Assembly (NCBI GenBank): GCA_026707185.1
Contig: JAPOXI010000063.1
Coordinates: forward strand, 1-36,252
Reading direction: 5' to 3'
Origin: Chloroflexota bacterium
Lineage (GTDB): Bacteria; Chloroflexota; UBA11872
Length of the DNA stretch: 36,252 nucleotides
The notes under the pieces: model-generated
The model's input: the letters and a program-made list of their open reading frames with translations, nothing else
What the model was told of the DNA's origin: nothing
The model's database searches: none
Part shown: positions 26,785-36,252 of the stretch, in pieces
Layout of the letters: the number at the start of each line of letters is the position of its first letter
How positions within the stretch are numbered: position 1 is the stretch's first letter
Made by a program: the position numbers and the translations under genes

Positions 26785-28179
26785 CATTCCGCGTCCACCG
26801 TCCCCATCGACCACGACCTGCAGGGACAGTCATCCCCTCGTCTCTAAGCTCTTCCATCGCCCTGTGCACCTGCCGGTCGCTGAGAGCCCCTCCAAGTCGC
26901 ACGCGAATCTCGCGCAGCGTCAAGCCCTCCGCCGTTGCTTCCAGCAAGGCGAGGATCAGCGTCCGACGCTCGGCGGGGGACGCGGCCTCATCGGGCGGCG
27001 TCGGCACCGGGCACCCGTGTCGAAATCGCACAGTGACCTCCCCGCTCGGGTCTTCAATCTCGGGGATGGGCAACCCGGCACGGCTGGTCAGTTCCGCCAT
27101 CCGGAGCGTCCCGCTGCCCCACGCCTCAATGACTCCCCGCCGGTAGAACGTCCGGGCGATCAGCGGGTTCCACGGACGGGATGCGCGGGGCTCGAACATC
27201 TGCTCGGGCGTGAGGCCGAAGTGCAGCGAGCCCGAGGATGTGATCTCCAGGCGGTCGGCGTAGATCGCCACGCCGACCGAGCCGCCCCCAACCGAATAAT
27301 CGCGGTGGCACAGCGCGTTCGCGAGCGCCTCGCGCGTGGCCAGCGGTGGATAGAGCGGCTCGTCGATTCGCGCTATGCGGTTCGGCTCGAACCGTCCAGC
27401 GATCGGTAGGGTGTCTCGCAGGAAGCGCTCAGCGCTCGCGAGCAGCGCAAAGGCGTGGCCATTGAATTGCCGGTTGTCTAAGAACTGCATCCGATCCACG
27501 CCCCGGAATCGAGCAACGCGGAGCAAGCACTGCGGCATCGCGACTTCGAGACGTTCGGCCTTGCCGAACAGCACGGGCGCCGCTCGGAGCAGCACCCCCG
27601 CACGGAGGAGCCCCAGTCCGCGTAACAGGTCAACCGGCTGCTGCTCGGCGGCTCGGCCAGGCGACCGCGCCGCACCGCCTCCGCGACTGTCGCGCGGACC
27701 TCCGCCAGCTCCAGGTCATCGATCGACCAGCCGTCGGCGGGCTGATTCTCCCAGCGCTGTTCACTGGGCATCCGCTCGAATTGCATCCGGTGGTACGCGT
27801 CGGCGGACATTGGCAACGTGGTGTTCCCGACGCGACGAAACGCGGTGCCGCGATAGGCGTATGGCCGGGCCACCCCAGGGTTCGCGCTGACCACAATCAC
27901 TTCGCGCCGGCCGTCAAGCCGGATCCGCTTGAACTCTGGAAACGCAGGGGGCTCGATGCACCGGCGCTCGCCGCTCAACTGTTCCATCGTGCGCTCGCCG
28001 ACCTGCTGACTAGCCACCTGCCCCGTTGGGGAGACGCCAAACAGCACCTGGCCGCCGTGCTCGTTGAGGAAGGCGCACAGGGTCTGCGCGGCTTCACGGC
28101 GCGTGCCGGTGGTCGCCCTAAACTCGAGCGCTTCGGTTTCGCCCGAATCTGCAAGCGCCACAATCTGCTCTCGCGTCAC
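26780..28179 (-). pseudogene. AlbA_2/HATPase-type DNA-binding regulator, frameshifted
   Basis: Two minus-strand frames join into one gene. From GTG 28179 the first reads REQIVALADSGETEALEFRA and then AFLNEHGGQVLFGVSPTG, a complete AlbA_2 (Schlafen-type) domain. The second, open to 26780, reads ATREALANALCHRDYSVGGG with its N-box and IEAWGSGTLRM, a HATPase_c_4 domain. It ends in a winged helix (LTLREIRVRLGGALSDRQVH). The break is near 27632: removing one base makes LLRGLGLLRAG continue into LLRAAPVLFGKAE. One deletion in an otherwise full-length gene suggests recent inactivation or a sequencing error. These proteins (COG2865) are predicted DNA-binding ATP-dependent regulators and are often accessory genes. 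A longer ATG start at 28257 is possible. Confidence 0.8.
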
Positions 28180-28259
28180 AATGCGGCCACGCTGGGGCGC
28201 ACGTTCACGTAATTGAAGCCCGCTGCCAGTGAGGGCCTCGCGGGAGCCCTTTCGCACGC

Positions 28260-29156
28260 GGGCCTCGACTTCCCGGCGCCCAGTGGCGACGACACGCCCT
28301 CAGACTACTCCGAACTGCCAGCCGAGGCAGTTCCGGACGCCGTAACCCTGATTGGCTCATTGGTGGACGCACGGGGCGGCGCGGTGGGACTTCCGACCGT
28401 CGGCATTGGTCAGGTGTCGATGGCCGGCGGCCACCAGGAGCCGTTCACGACTCGTGGCGCAGTCGCGCTCTGGCCGGGGCTATTGAGGGAAGCCTATGCC
28501 TGTGTTGCGGACACGATGGTCCCCGTCGGCCGATTCCTGCGCACGTGCCGACAGTTCGACATCGAAGGCTGAGGAAGCTCGGAGCAGCGGGGGACCAGGT
28601 GCCGAAAGCGCGGCCGGGCCCCTGAGGATGGCGGAGCGGCATCGAAGTCGGGCCGAATGCCGCCATCCAGCGGTCGAGCAGGCCGGGTATGCCCCCGCGC
28701 GGGGCACCAAGCACCCGCGGACGCCGGCGCGGCGCGTTCTGCAGACAGTCGATTGGCGGACCCAGATCGCCGGTACCGCCGGGATCAGCTCGTAGGCACG
28801 GATCTACAGCCGGATGTGGTCGCCGTCAACGTTGCGAGCACTGATGACGCGGAACGGCGGCGGTACGTGCGCGTGCACCCCGGCTCCGGCGGCCCAGACT
28901 GGACGACGTAGCCGGTCTGGTGGCCTAGCGGAGCCTTCGGTCCGCATTTGGTCATTCGTGATACGCAGTGCTCCGCAATGTTGCGCCATGCGGGGAGCCT
29001 GCGGTACTGTGGAGCTCCGCTGCGGACCGGCGGCTTGCGTTTGGAAGACCTCGCCGCCGGTCCGCTTGGATAGGAGCCCGTCATGCTGCAAGGCTAACGG
29101 CCCCAATGCTGCCGGAGCAGCAGGGTCGTGCGATGGGTAACACCCACCCGAAAACC
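28260..29156. other. Gene-poor stretch
   Basis: No supported gene. A TTG-started frame from 28213 to 28572 exists, but its translation matches nothing I know and it overlaps the start region of the minus-strand gene. The remaining frames are GC artefacts. Confidence 0.35.
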
Positions 29157-29192
29157 CCAGGTCCAGGAGCGCTTCGGCGTTCCTGGACCTGG
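29157..29192 (+). terminator. Very stable 16-bp hairpin with UUCG tetraloop
   Basis: CCAGGTCCAGGA at 29157-29168 pairs perfectly with TCCTGGACCTGG at 29181-29192. The stem continues with one G-T pair and three G-C pairs to a C(TTCG)G loop at 29172-29177. The C(UUCG)G tetraloop forms only in plus-strand RNA. On the minus strand the stem would be followed by GGTTTT, so it could also end a minus transcript. It lies 45 bases before the HARE-like gene, so it could end a transcript from the left or act in that gene's leader. Confidence 0.7.
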
Positions 29193-29237
29193 AAGGTAGC
29201 ACACCAGCTGACGACTGTTCGAAAGGTTCGGCTCGCC

Positions 29238-29663
29238 ATGACATCAATAGACTTTGAAGCCGTGATTCACGATCTAGAGAGCCAGCGGGATGCGATTAAT
29301 GACGCCATCAGGGCGTTACGGCGTATCTCGCCGGCCCCTGACGTGCCGCCCATGCGAACCGACAGCGGCTCCGCCACGAGCTTTGCCGAGATGACCCGCA
29401 CCGATGCCGCCTACGCGATCTTAGCCGAGGCCGGGACGGGGCTGACGGCGAAGGAGATTGTGCGTCGCTTGCTAGTTGGAGGCTTTACGACAACCTCCAA
29501 GAAGCCCCACGATTCTATGCGGTCTGCCCTTCGTCGGGATGCGCGGCGCTTTTGCCAGCGGCCACCTGGGACCTGGCGGCTTGTGGAGTGGGACCACGAG
29601 CAGCCGAATGTACCCCGGACCTCTGCTGACGGTGTTCCGTCTGGCGAGCAAAAGTCAAACTAG
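29238..29663 (+). CDS. HARE-HTH-like winged-helix protein
   Basis: 141 residues, ATG 29238, with AAAGG about 12 bases upstream. Residues 1-35 form a helix (SIDFEAVIHDLESQRDAIND), possibly a short coiled coil. Residues about 50-120 are a winged helix: RTDAAYAILAEAGTGLTAKE, then IVRRLLVGGF and a final RDARRFCQRPPGTWRLVEW. It follows the HARE-HTH pattern (A..vL...G.pl...eI...l...G......P..s....L..d.r.....pg.w.L). HARE-HTH domains occur in restriction endonucleases, RNA polymerase delta and ASXL proteins and are predicted to contact modified DNA. Here the domain stands alone. The family call comes from pattern, not a full match. Confidence 0.65.
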   Translation: MTSIDFEAVIHDLESQRDAINDAIRALRRISPAPDVPPMRTDSGSATSFAEMTRTDAAYAILAEAGTGLTAKEIVRRLLVGGFTTTSKKPHDSMRSALRRDARRFCQRPPGTWRLVEWDHEQPNVPRTSADGVPSGEQKSN

Positions 29664-30610
29664 GCCACTACGCACGAGTCCGGCGGCTACCGTGCGAACG
29701 GTGTCGAGCGGTCGAATGGACATGTCGCAAATTGGCGCCGGATGCACGACATTACACCGGACGTAGGGCACTAGCCTTTGCCTCAGAATCGACGCGGGGC
29801 AGCGCCCGACCAGAAGGAACGTGTACGAAGAGGCGCGGCGGGCGGACGATACCATGAGGGGTTAGTGACCTTCGGGCTGTGCGGAGAATTCTGAGGCACC
29901 ACCCTCATTCGGCCGCGTCAGTCGCTATTCGGACGTATGCTGCTGCCCGCACAGGCAGCTAACGAGTGGTGGCTGTGCCTCCCCAGGTAACACGCATGGC
30001 GAATTGGCACCGCATAGACGCGGCACAACGAACTACGAAAAGAACACTGCTCGACCCGCCGGGCGTCGGACGCAACAATAGTGGCCGAACCAAAGGGCCA
30101 AGCGGCGCTGAGCGGCTGCGCGATTCGCGGCGACTTTGCCAGTCGAGCCCATCGAACGGGACTTCTCCTGACTCGACAACCGACCCTGGAACTCTGTTCG
30201 GCGCGCAGACCGAGCCTCCGCCCAATCACTGCGTCCTGCGCGTCGATCGAGTCAGAGTCAGCGCACACGAGGACAGAGAGGGCACTTCGCTCGTGCTGAT
30301 CGCCCGTGTTCTCAGCGTCATCTATCGGCCATATCCGTGTAAGAAACCAAAAGCTACGGACCGCCACCAAGGGAACCTAATGGCGGTCCGTATCGCCGCT
30401 CAACAGGTTTGGTCGGTCATCAATCGGCACTGTCCGGCATGGTTTTACTTGAGCAGTTGTTCGCCTCCTTGAATCCCGTCTTCCGCTCCAACTCGGACCC
30501 GGTCGCAGGCGAGCGCATGCTTAGCCCTGTGATTCCAGGCAGTTTTCGCGCCCTCAACAGCTATCCTCGGCACGCTTGCGCGACCAGGCATTCTTCATTC
30601 GCCACCCGCC
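29664..30610. other. Intergenic, no supported gene
   Basis: Frames of up to about 170 codons are open, but none has a motif. Composition here is mixed, between island and flank. It may hold the right boundary of the island. I found no tRNA or repeat to mark it. Confidence 0.4.
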
Positions 30611-31285
30611 ATGTGCGCACGCTATAACCTGCATTCGAACCCGCAGGCCCTGGCCGAGTTCTTCAATCTGGACTCACCGGAGCCACCCGTCACGCTTCCC
30701 CTTCCCAACTTCAACGTCGCGCCCACGCAGGAGGCGCCCGTGGTTGTCGACAGCCCACGACGGTTTGAGGTCATGCGCTGGGGCCTGATCCCGTCTTGGG
30801 CCAGGGATGCCCGGATCGGCCGGCGAACCATCAACGCCCGCGCTGAATCCGTGGCCGAGAAACCCGCCTTCCGCGCCGCGTTTCGTGCACGTCGCTGCCT
30901 CGTGCCAGCGGATGGGTTCTATGAGTGGACAGGACCCCGCGGGAAGCGCCGGCCGCTCAACATCCATCGCGCAGACGGACACCCGCTGGCGCTTGCCGGC
31001 CTCTGGGAGTCGCACGCGGAACTTGGCCCGACCTTCACGATCATCACGACCGGGCCCAACGCCTTCATGGCGGGCCTCCACAACCGCATGCCAGTCATCC
31101 TAGAACCATGCGACTGGGACGCTTGGCTATGCGCCGCGGACGAAGATCCGGCCTGGCGCGCCGCCCTGCTGCGGCCCGCCGGAGACGATGTGCTGACCAG
31201 CTACTTTGCGAACCCCGCGGTCAACTCCGTTGCAAACAACGGGCCGGAGCTTCTTCAGACCGCGGCCCCGGTTCGCTTGCTCTAG
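30611..31285 (+). CDS. SRAP protein, abasic-site processing (YedK/HMCES family)
   Basis: 224 residues, ATG 30611. Cys2 in MCARYNL becomes the N-terminal nucleophile after Met removal. The rest of the active site is present: Asn75 in TINARAES, Glu105 in PADGFYEW and His157 in GLHNRMPVIL, at the places known from YedK. The protein forms a covalent thiazolidine link with abasic sites in single-stranded DNA and shields them. It ends in the usual NSVANNGPELLQ stretch. It stands alone on the plus strand, converging with the PhyH gene. Abasic sites are what the island's glycosylases would produce, but the gene is common in chromosomes, so a link is only a guess. Confidence 0.94.
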   Translation: MCARYNLHSNPQALAEFFNLDSPEPPVTLPLPNFNVAPTQEAPVVVDSPRRFEVMRWGLIPSWARDARIGRRTINARAESVAEKPAFRAAFRARRCLVPADGFYEWTGPRGKRRPLNIHRADGHPLALAGLWESHAELGPTFTIITTGPNAFMAGLHNRMPVILEPCDWDAWLCAADEDPAWRAALLRPAGDDVLTSYFANPAVNSVANNGPELLQTAAPVRLL

Positions 31286-34200
31286 TTTCGACCAGGCAGC
31301 ATCTGCAAACGCCGCGCAGGGCGCGGCCCGTACGACGGGAACGACGCGAGATCAAGGGACGACACGAGCGAGGCTTACGCCTCCCGAGCGTGAGCCAGAG
31401 CGACGGCGTCCCCTCAACGACGATTTTGAGAATCTGGCAGAGGCGCCGTCGCGAGGCTAGCCGACGAGGGACTTCTCGCGCTGAATCTGTTCGTGCTCTT
31501 CCAACCAGACCTTCAACGGTACGTCCGCGTCGGAGGGCGAGGAGCGGCCGAACTCGTTGGTGGAGTGGCCCATCATCTGCCGCAGGATGGCGTGCGAGTC
31601 GTCGTACCAGTCCTGCGGGAACTCCATGTCGTCGCGTGTCCGGATCCAGCGGTAGCCGTAGCCGTAGAACAGAACACGTCGGGTCACGTCCGAGAAGTTT
31701 GGCGTGGCGGCGTGCCAGATTCGACGGTCAAAGATGACGGCTGTTCCGGCCTTGACCTTGACCGGGATGGCGCCTTCCGGCTGGACCTCGCCCGCGCCGG
31801 GCTCGGGGAGGGTGTTGGACAGCTGGCTTCCGGGAACGACCCAGAAGTTACCCATGCCTTCGTTGCTGACGTCGGTGAGAAAGTAGCCGACCTTCAGCGA
31901 AATGCGCGGGCGCGGATTGGTTTCCATGTCCCGGTTCATCTGGCCGGAGTCCTGGTGCCAACCCCAGGCGCGGGCGCCGGGCTCGTAGGTGCCCGGCTCC
32001 CTGCCGGTGACGGCCAGGTGGGTGTGATACAGGTAGATGTTCCAGCCGAGGATGCCCCAGACCTTGGGCAGCAAGCGCTCGTAGGCGACCATGTCGAAGA
32101 ACGAGCGGTCGAGGTGCACGAAGCCCAGCTTGTTGATCCGCTGCGTAATGGTCTTGTCGGTGCGCCCGCCTTCAAGCACGCCGCTCTCGTACAGGTCGTC
32201 GATGGTCTCGATCAACGATTCCCGCAGATCCTGGGGGACAGCGTTTTCGACGACCAGAAAGCCGTCGCGGTCAAAAGCTTCGCGCTCGTCGTCGGTCAGG
32301 GCGTATTGCAGACAACTGGGATCCATGTCCGGCCTCAATCCGTCCGGGTGCGGCAGTTCAGTATAGAAATAGAGGGGGGCGACGGTCACCTCGCGGGGCT
32401 AGCGAGGCGCTTAGCCCGCGCCGCCCGCGTCGCCCGGCTGGGCGATGGTGATGGCCCATTCGCCTTCAGCGCGCTCGACGTTGAGAACGTAGCTACCGGC
32501 CCTGGCGATCTGGGCCGCGGCCCCACCCTCGCGACTGAGCGGCGGGATGATGCTGACCGGGGCGATGGGTTCGGCATTGGGATCGCCCAACAACCGAAGG
32601 GATGCGCTGAATGGCTCAACGGTTCCGTCGTAGATGACCTGGAGAACGACCAGGCCGTCGCGCAGGCCGAAGGCTTCGGTTACGCCGGGACGCAAGCCGT
32701 CGAACGACACGGGGCGGTCGATCGGCGTGACGGTTGGCGTGGGCTGCGAGGAGCCGTTGGTCGCCTCGGCGGCTATGAGCGCGCCAAGGACGGACGAGCG
32801 CTGCGCCGGAACGACACCGGCGACCATGAGCAGCACGACGACAATCGCTGCCAGAAGCGCGAGTGCGACAAGATACGAGTGTGCTCGAACCATGCAGGGA
32901 GCGTGCGACGCCCGGCTGATCAGCGTCAACGAATGGGCGGCCCTGGAGTCGTCGAGCAAGCGGCAGCCTGGCTCCGCGGCACCCCGGGATTCGTCAGTAG
33001 CCGCGCGTCGCTGCCACAATCGTCGGACACTCGCAACGGGAAGCTCGTATGCGATTCATAGCTCGCGTTGCCCGTCGCGAAGTTCTGTTCGGCGCGCTGG
33101 CCGGGTTGATGGCCGGCGTCGTGTTCGCCCTGGCGATGCAGGCCGAGCAAATGCGCGTGGAAGTGACCGGGCTGGCCGGCACGTCCACGAGCGGGACCGG
33201 GCTGGTCGTCCACCTCGTGCTGGCCACCTTGATTGGCGCCGGCGTAGGCCTGCAGTACCGGCACGAGCCGGGCAGCTACGCGGCGCAGATCACGCTGGGC
33301 GTCACGTTTGGCTTGCTGGGCTGGATCCTGGGACCGCTGACAATCCGTCCGCTGGCGGAAGGCGTTATCCCGGACTGGTCGATTGCGGTGGCGTCGGCCG
33401 GCTTCCCGAGCCTGATGGGGCACATGCTGTACGGGGCGCTGACCGTTGGCGGCTTGTATTGGGCCGTGCACCAGTGGGGCGGCGGCGCCGTGCTGGTCCG
33501 TCGGGACGAGCGCGCGGAGGATCGCGTGCATCGCATCGTGGTGCTGGGCGGCGGTTTCGGCGGGATGAGCGCGGCGCAGACGCTGGAGCGCCTGACGCGG
33601 CGCAGGCGGGACCTGGACGTCACGCTGGTGAGCCAGAGCAATTTCCTGCTGTTCACGCCGATGCTGGCCGAGGTGGCTTCCGGCGCATTGGAAGCGCAGC
33701 ACATCGCGGCGCCGATTCGCGCGGCCTGCCCGTTCACCAACTTCATCCACGGGGACGTGAAACGGATCGATACCGAACAACGCCAGGTGACGGTGCGGAG
33801 CCGCCGATCGACCGCGCCGCAGACCGTGCAGTACGACCACCTCGTGCTGGCGATGGGATCGGTCCCGAACTTCTACGGCCTGCCGGGCCTGGCGGAGCAC
33901 GCGATTACGCTGAAGACGCTGGAAGACGCCGTTGGACTTCGCCACCGGGTGCTCGCGCAGTTGGAACGCGCCGACCACGAGACCGAGCCCGTGGTGCGTC
34001 AGCGGCTATTGACGTGCGTGGTGGCCGGGGGCGGGTTCGCGGGCGCGGAGACGATCGCCGAGCTATTCGACCTGGTCTCGAGCGTCAGGCGCTACTTCCA
34101 GAACCTTGGACCGGCTGACGCGCGGTTCGTGCTGGTGCACTCGCGCGACCGCATCCTGCCGGAACTGAGCGCCGAGCTTGGCGCCTACGCCCTGGAGAAG

Positions 34201-36252
34201 CTGAGCGCCCGCGGGATCGAGTTCCGGCTCGGTTGCCGGGTCGCGGCGGCGGCTGAGGGATCCGTCACGCTGAACGACGGCACGACGATCCCGTGCGAGA
34301 CCTTTGTCTGGACGGCGGGCAATCAGCCCAATCCGATCCTGCGCGACCTTGGCTGCGAAAAGAACCGGGCCGGGCAAGTGGTGGCGGACGCGACCCTGCA
34401 GGTGCCCGAGACGCCAGGGGTTTGGGCGGTGGGCGACGCCGCGCAGATTCCAGACCTTACCAACGAGGGCCGACCCTGTCCGCCGACGGCCCAGCACGCG
34501 CTGCGCGAGGGCAAGCGGGTCGCGCAGAGCATCGTGTCCAAGATTGACGGCCGGCCGTTGAAGCCGTTCCGCTACCGAGCGAGTGGGTCGCTGGTGGGTC
34601 TGGGGCATCGAACCGCGGCCGCGGAGCTCTGGGGACACAAATTCTCCGGGCTGCTGGCCTGGTTCATGTGGCGCACGATCTACCTGAGCAAGCTCCCGGG
34701 CCTGGAACGCAAGGCGCGAGTGGCGCTGGACTGGGCGCTGGACCTGGTGTTCCCGCGCGACATCGTGATGACGACGGCGGCGGACGGGCGTTACGAGGCT
34801 GCGGCCCAGCCAACCGCGGAGCGGGAGCGCGCGTCGTGATGCGGCGCAACGACCTGGCGGCCTGGCTGCTGGCCGGCGCCCTGGCCGGGCAAGCCGGCGG
34901 GATCGTCTACGGCCTCGTGATGCGGCACCTGGGGGTGATCGAGTCCATCGCCGCGCTGGTGCGGCTGCCGCCATCGGCGGTCGGCGGCTGGATCGTGCAC
35001 ATGATCGTGGCGGGCATCATCGGCGCCGGGTTCGCGGCCCTGATTCGACGGCAGGAGCACAGCGCGGGCGACCTGCTGTTCTGGGGACTGATCTATGGGG
35101 CCGTCTGGTGGATCATTGGACCGCTGACGCTGGCGCCGCTGCTGATCCGACGCGAGGCACTGGCGTGGGACCTGACCTCGGCGCAACAGACATTTCCGAT
35201 GCTGCTGGGCCACCTGCAGTACGGCGTCACCACTAGCATGGCGTTGCTGATCTGGCAGCGTTCATCCTTCGAACGACCATCAACCGGGGCCGTGGTGCGA
35301 GGCGTTCTGGCCGGCATGGTCGGGGCCGCGCTGACCGGCAAGGCGTTGGTGGACCAAGGGCTGCTCGGCCAGTTTTTGGGCATCGACAGCCACGATCCGT
35401 CGGGCTCGCTCTGGCTTGGGGTGCTGCTGGTTGGCGTCGGCACCGGGCTGGCGTTCGCGGCAACCGTGCCGACAGTTCGCGACAGCGCGGGCGCGGCGCT
35501 GGTGCGCGGGTTCGTGTTCGGGTTCCTGGCCTGGATTCTCATTCCCATGACGATCGTCGGCCTGGCAACTCGGGGCATGCTGCCGTGGGGCATGGGTTTT
35601 GCTCATGACGCCTTCCCCGGCCTGCTGGCGTACCTGCTTTTTGGCGGAATCCTGGGTTTGGCCTATCAATGGCTGAGCGTGACCTGGCGGGTTCTGTTCG
35701 CCGAAGCGACCTCACACGACGACGAGGGCTACGGCACGGAGGGGCTGCGGGCGCTGGGGCGCGGATCAGCCGCGGGGCTCCTGGGCGGGCTGTTCTACAC
35801 CGTGATGCTGGCGCGGCTTGGGTCGTTCGAGGGCATTGCCCAGTTGATGCGGGCCGACAACGCGGCGGTGGGCGTGCTGGTGCACGCCGTGGTTTCGGTG
35901 ATCTGGGGCGCTGTCTACGGCCTGCTGTTTCGCCGGCAGACCTACGGCATCGGATCAGCGGTGGGCTGGGGTGTGGCCTTTGGGTTCTTCCTGTGGGTGG
36001 TTGGACCCAACACCCTGTTTGCGGTGCTGACCGGGAACACGCCGGACTGGTCGGCGGATGGCGCGGCGCCCAGGACGGCCTCGCTGGTTGGTCACCTCGT
36101 TTACGGCGCCGTGCTCGGCGTGGGATTCCACTATCTGGAAGCCCGGCACAACCCATGGTGGCAGCCACGACGCACGCGACTTGAAGCGCGAGCGCGGCGG
36201 CGACGCCGGCAGCTTCAGACCTCGGCGCCGGCGATCTGGGCGCTGGTGATGC

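Overview
The window is a bacterial genomic island inside a GC-rich chromosome. The flanking genes use strongly GC-biased third codon positions: the phytanoyl-CoA dioxygenase, the type II NADH dehydrogenase and the polytopic membrane protein. The island between about 2.5 and 26.2 kb is visibly less GC-rich and holds DNA modification, restriction and immunity genes. The exception is a very GC-rich recombinase cassette at 11.6-13.3 kb. The gene styles (YedK-type SRAP, PhyH oxygenase, type II NADH dehydrogenase with an added membrane domain, decayed IS110 and IS481 copies) would fit an uncultivated, GC-rich, possibly Chloroflexota-like bacterium. There is no rRNA, tRNA or marker gene here, so the taxon is inference only.

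Layout. 0-2.5 kb: a graveyard with no intact gene. It holds a helicase relic and a HEPN/MNT toxin-antitoxin relic on the minus strand. 2.5-6.05 kb: three tightly coupled genes, a ParB-like protein, a PD-(D/E)XK-like protein and a cytosine-5 methyltransferase fused to a Vsr endonuclease. 6-8.5 kb: decayed DNA with a broken IS110 transposase. 8.5-11.06 kb: a TIR-STAND-TPR immune-receptor-like gene. 11.6-13.3 kb: a tyrosine recombinase plus a small sigma-region-4-like protein. 14.2-14.9 kb: a stand-alone HhH-GPD, iron-sulfur glycosylase of the Mig/MutY type. 15.5-22.8 kb: a four-gene operon of MutL/MORC-like ATPase, Z1 helicase-like protein, DUF4420-type nuclease and AIPR protein. 24.3-26.2 kb: a second cytosine-5 methyltransferase, this one fused to an HhH-GPD glycosylase. 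26.2-29.7 kb: an IS481-like relic, a frameshifted AlbA_2/HATPase gene and a HARE-HTH-like protein. 30.6-36.25 kb: chromosomal-type genes (SRAP, PhyH, a small membrane-anchored protein, NADH dehydrogenase with a membrane module, and a repeated membrane protein that runs off the end).

How it may work together. Two cytosine-5 methyltransferases are each joined covalently to a different enzyme able to handle the T:G mismatch that arises when 5-methylcytosine deaminates: Vsr in one and a glycosylase in the other. A third, stand-alone glycosylase lies just upstream of the MORC/Z1/nuclease/AIPR operon. MutL/MORC-like ATPases with Z1, nuclease, AIPR and Dcm/Vsr genes are a known restriction-modification constellation. 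The Dcm-glycosylase fusion, and the doubling of modification-plus-repair proteins in one island, are the least ordinary parts. The TIR-STAND-TPR gene probably adds an abortive-infection layer.
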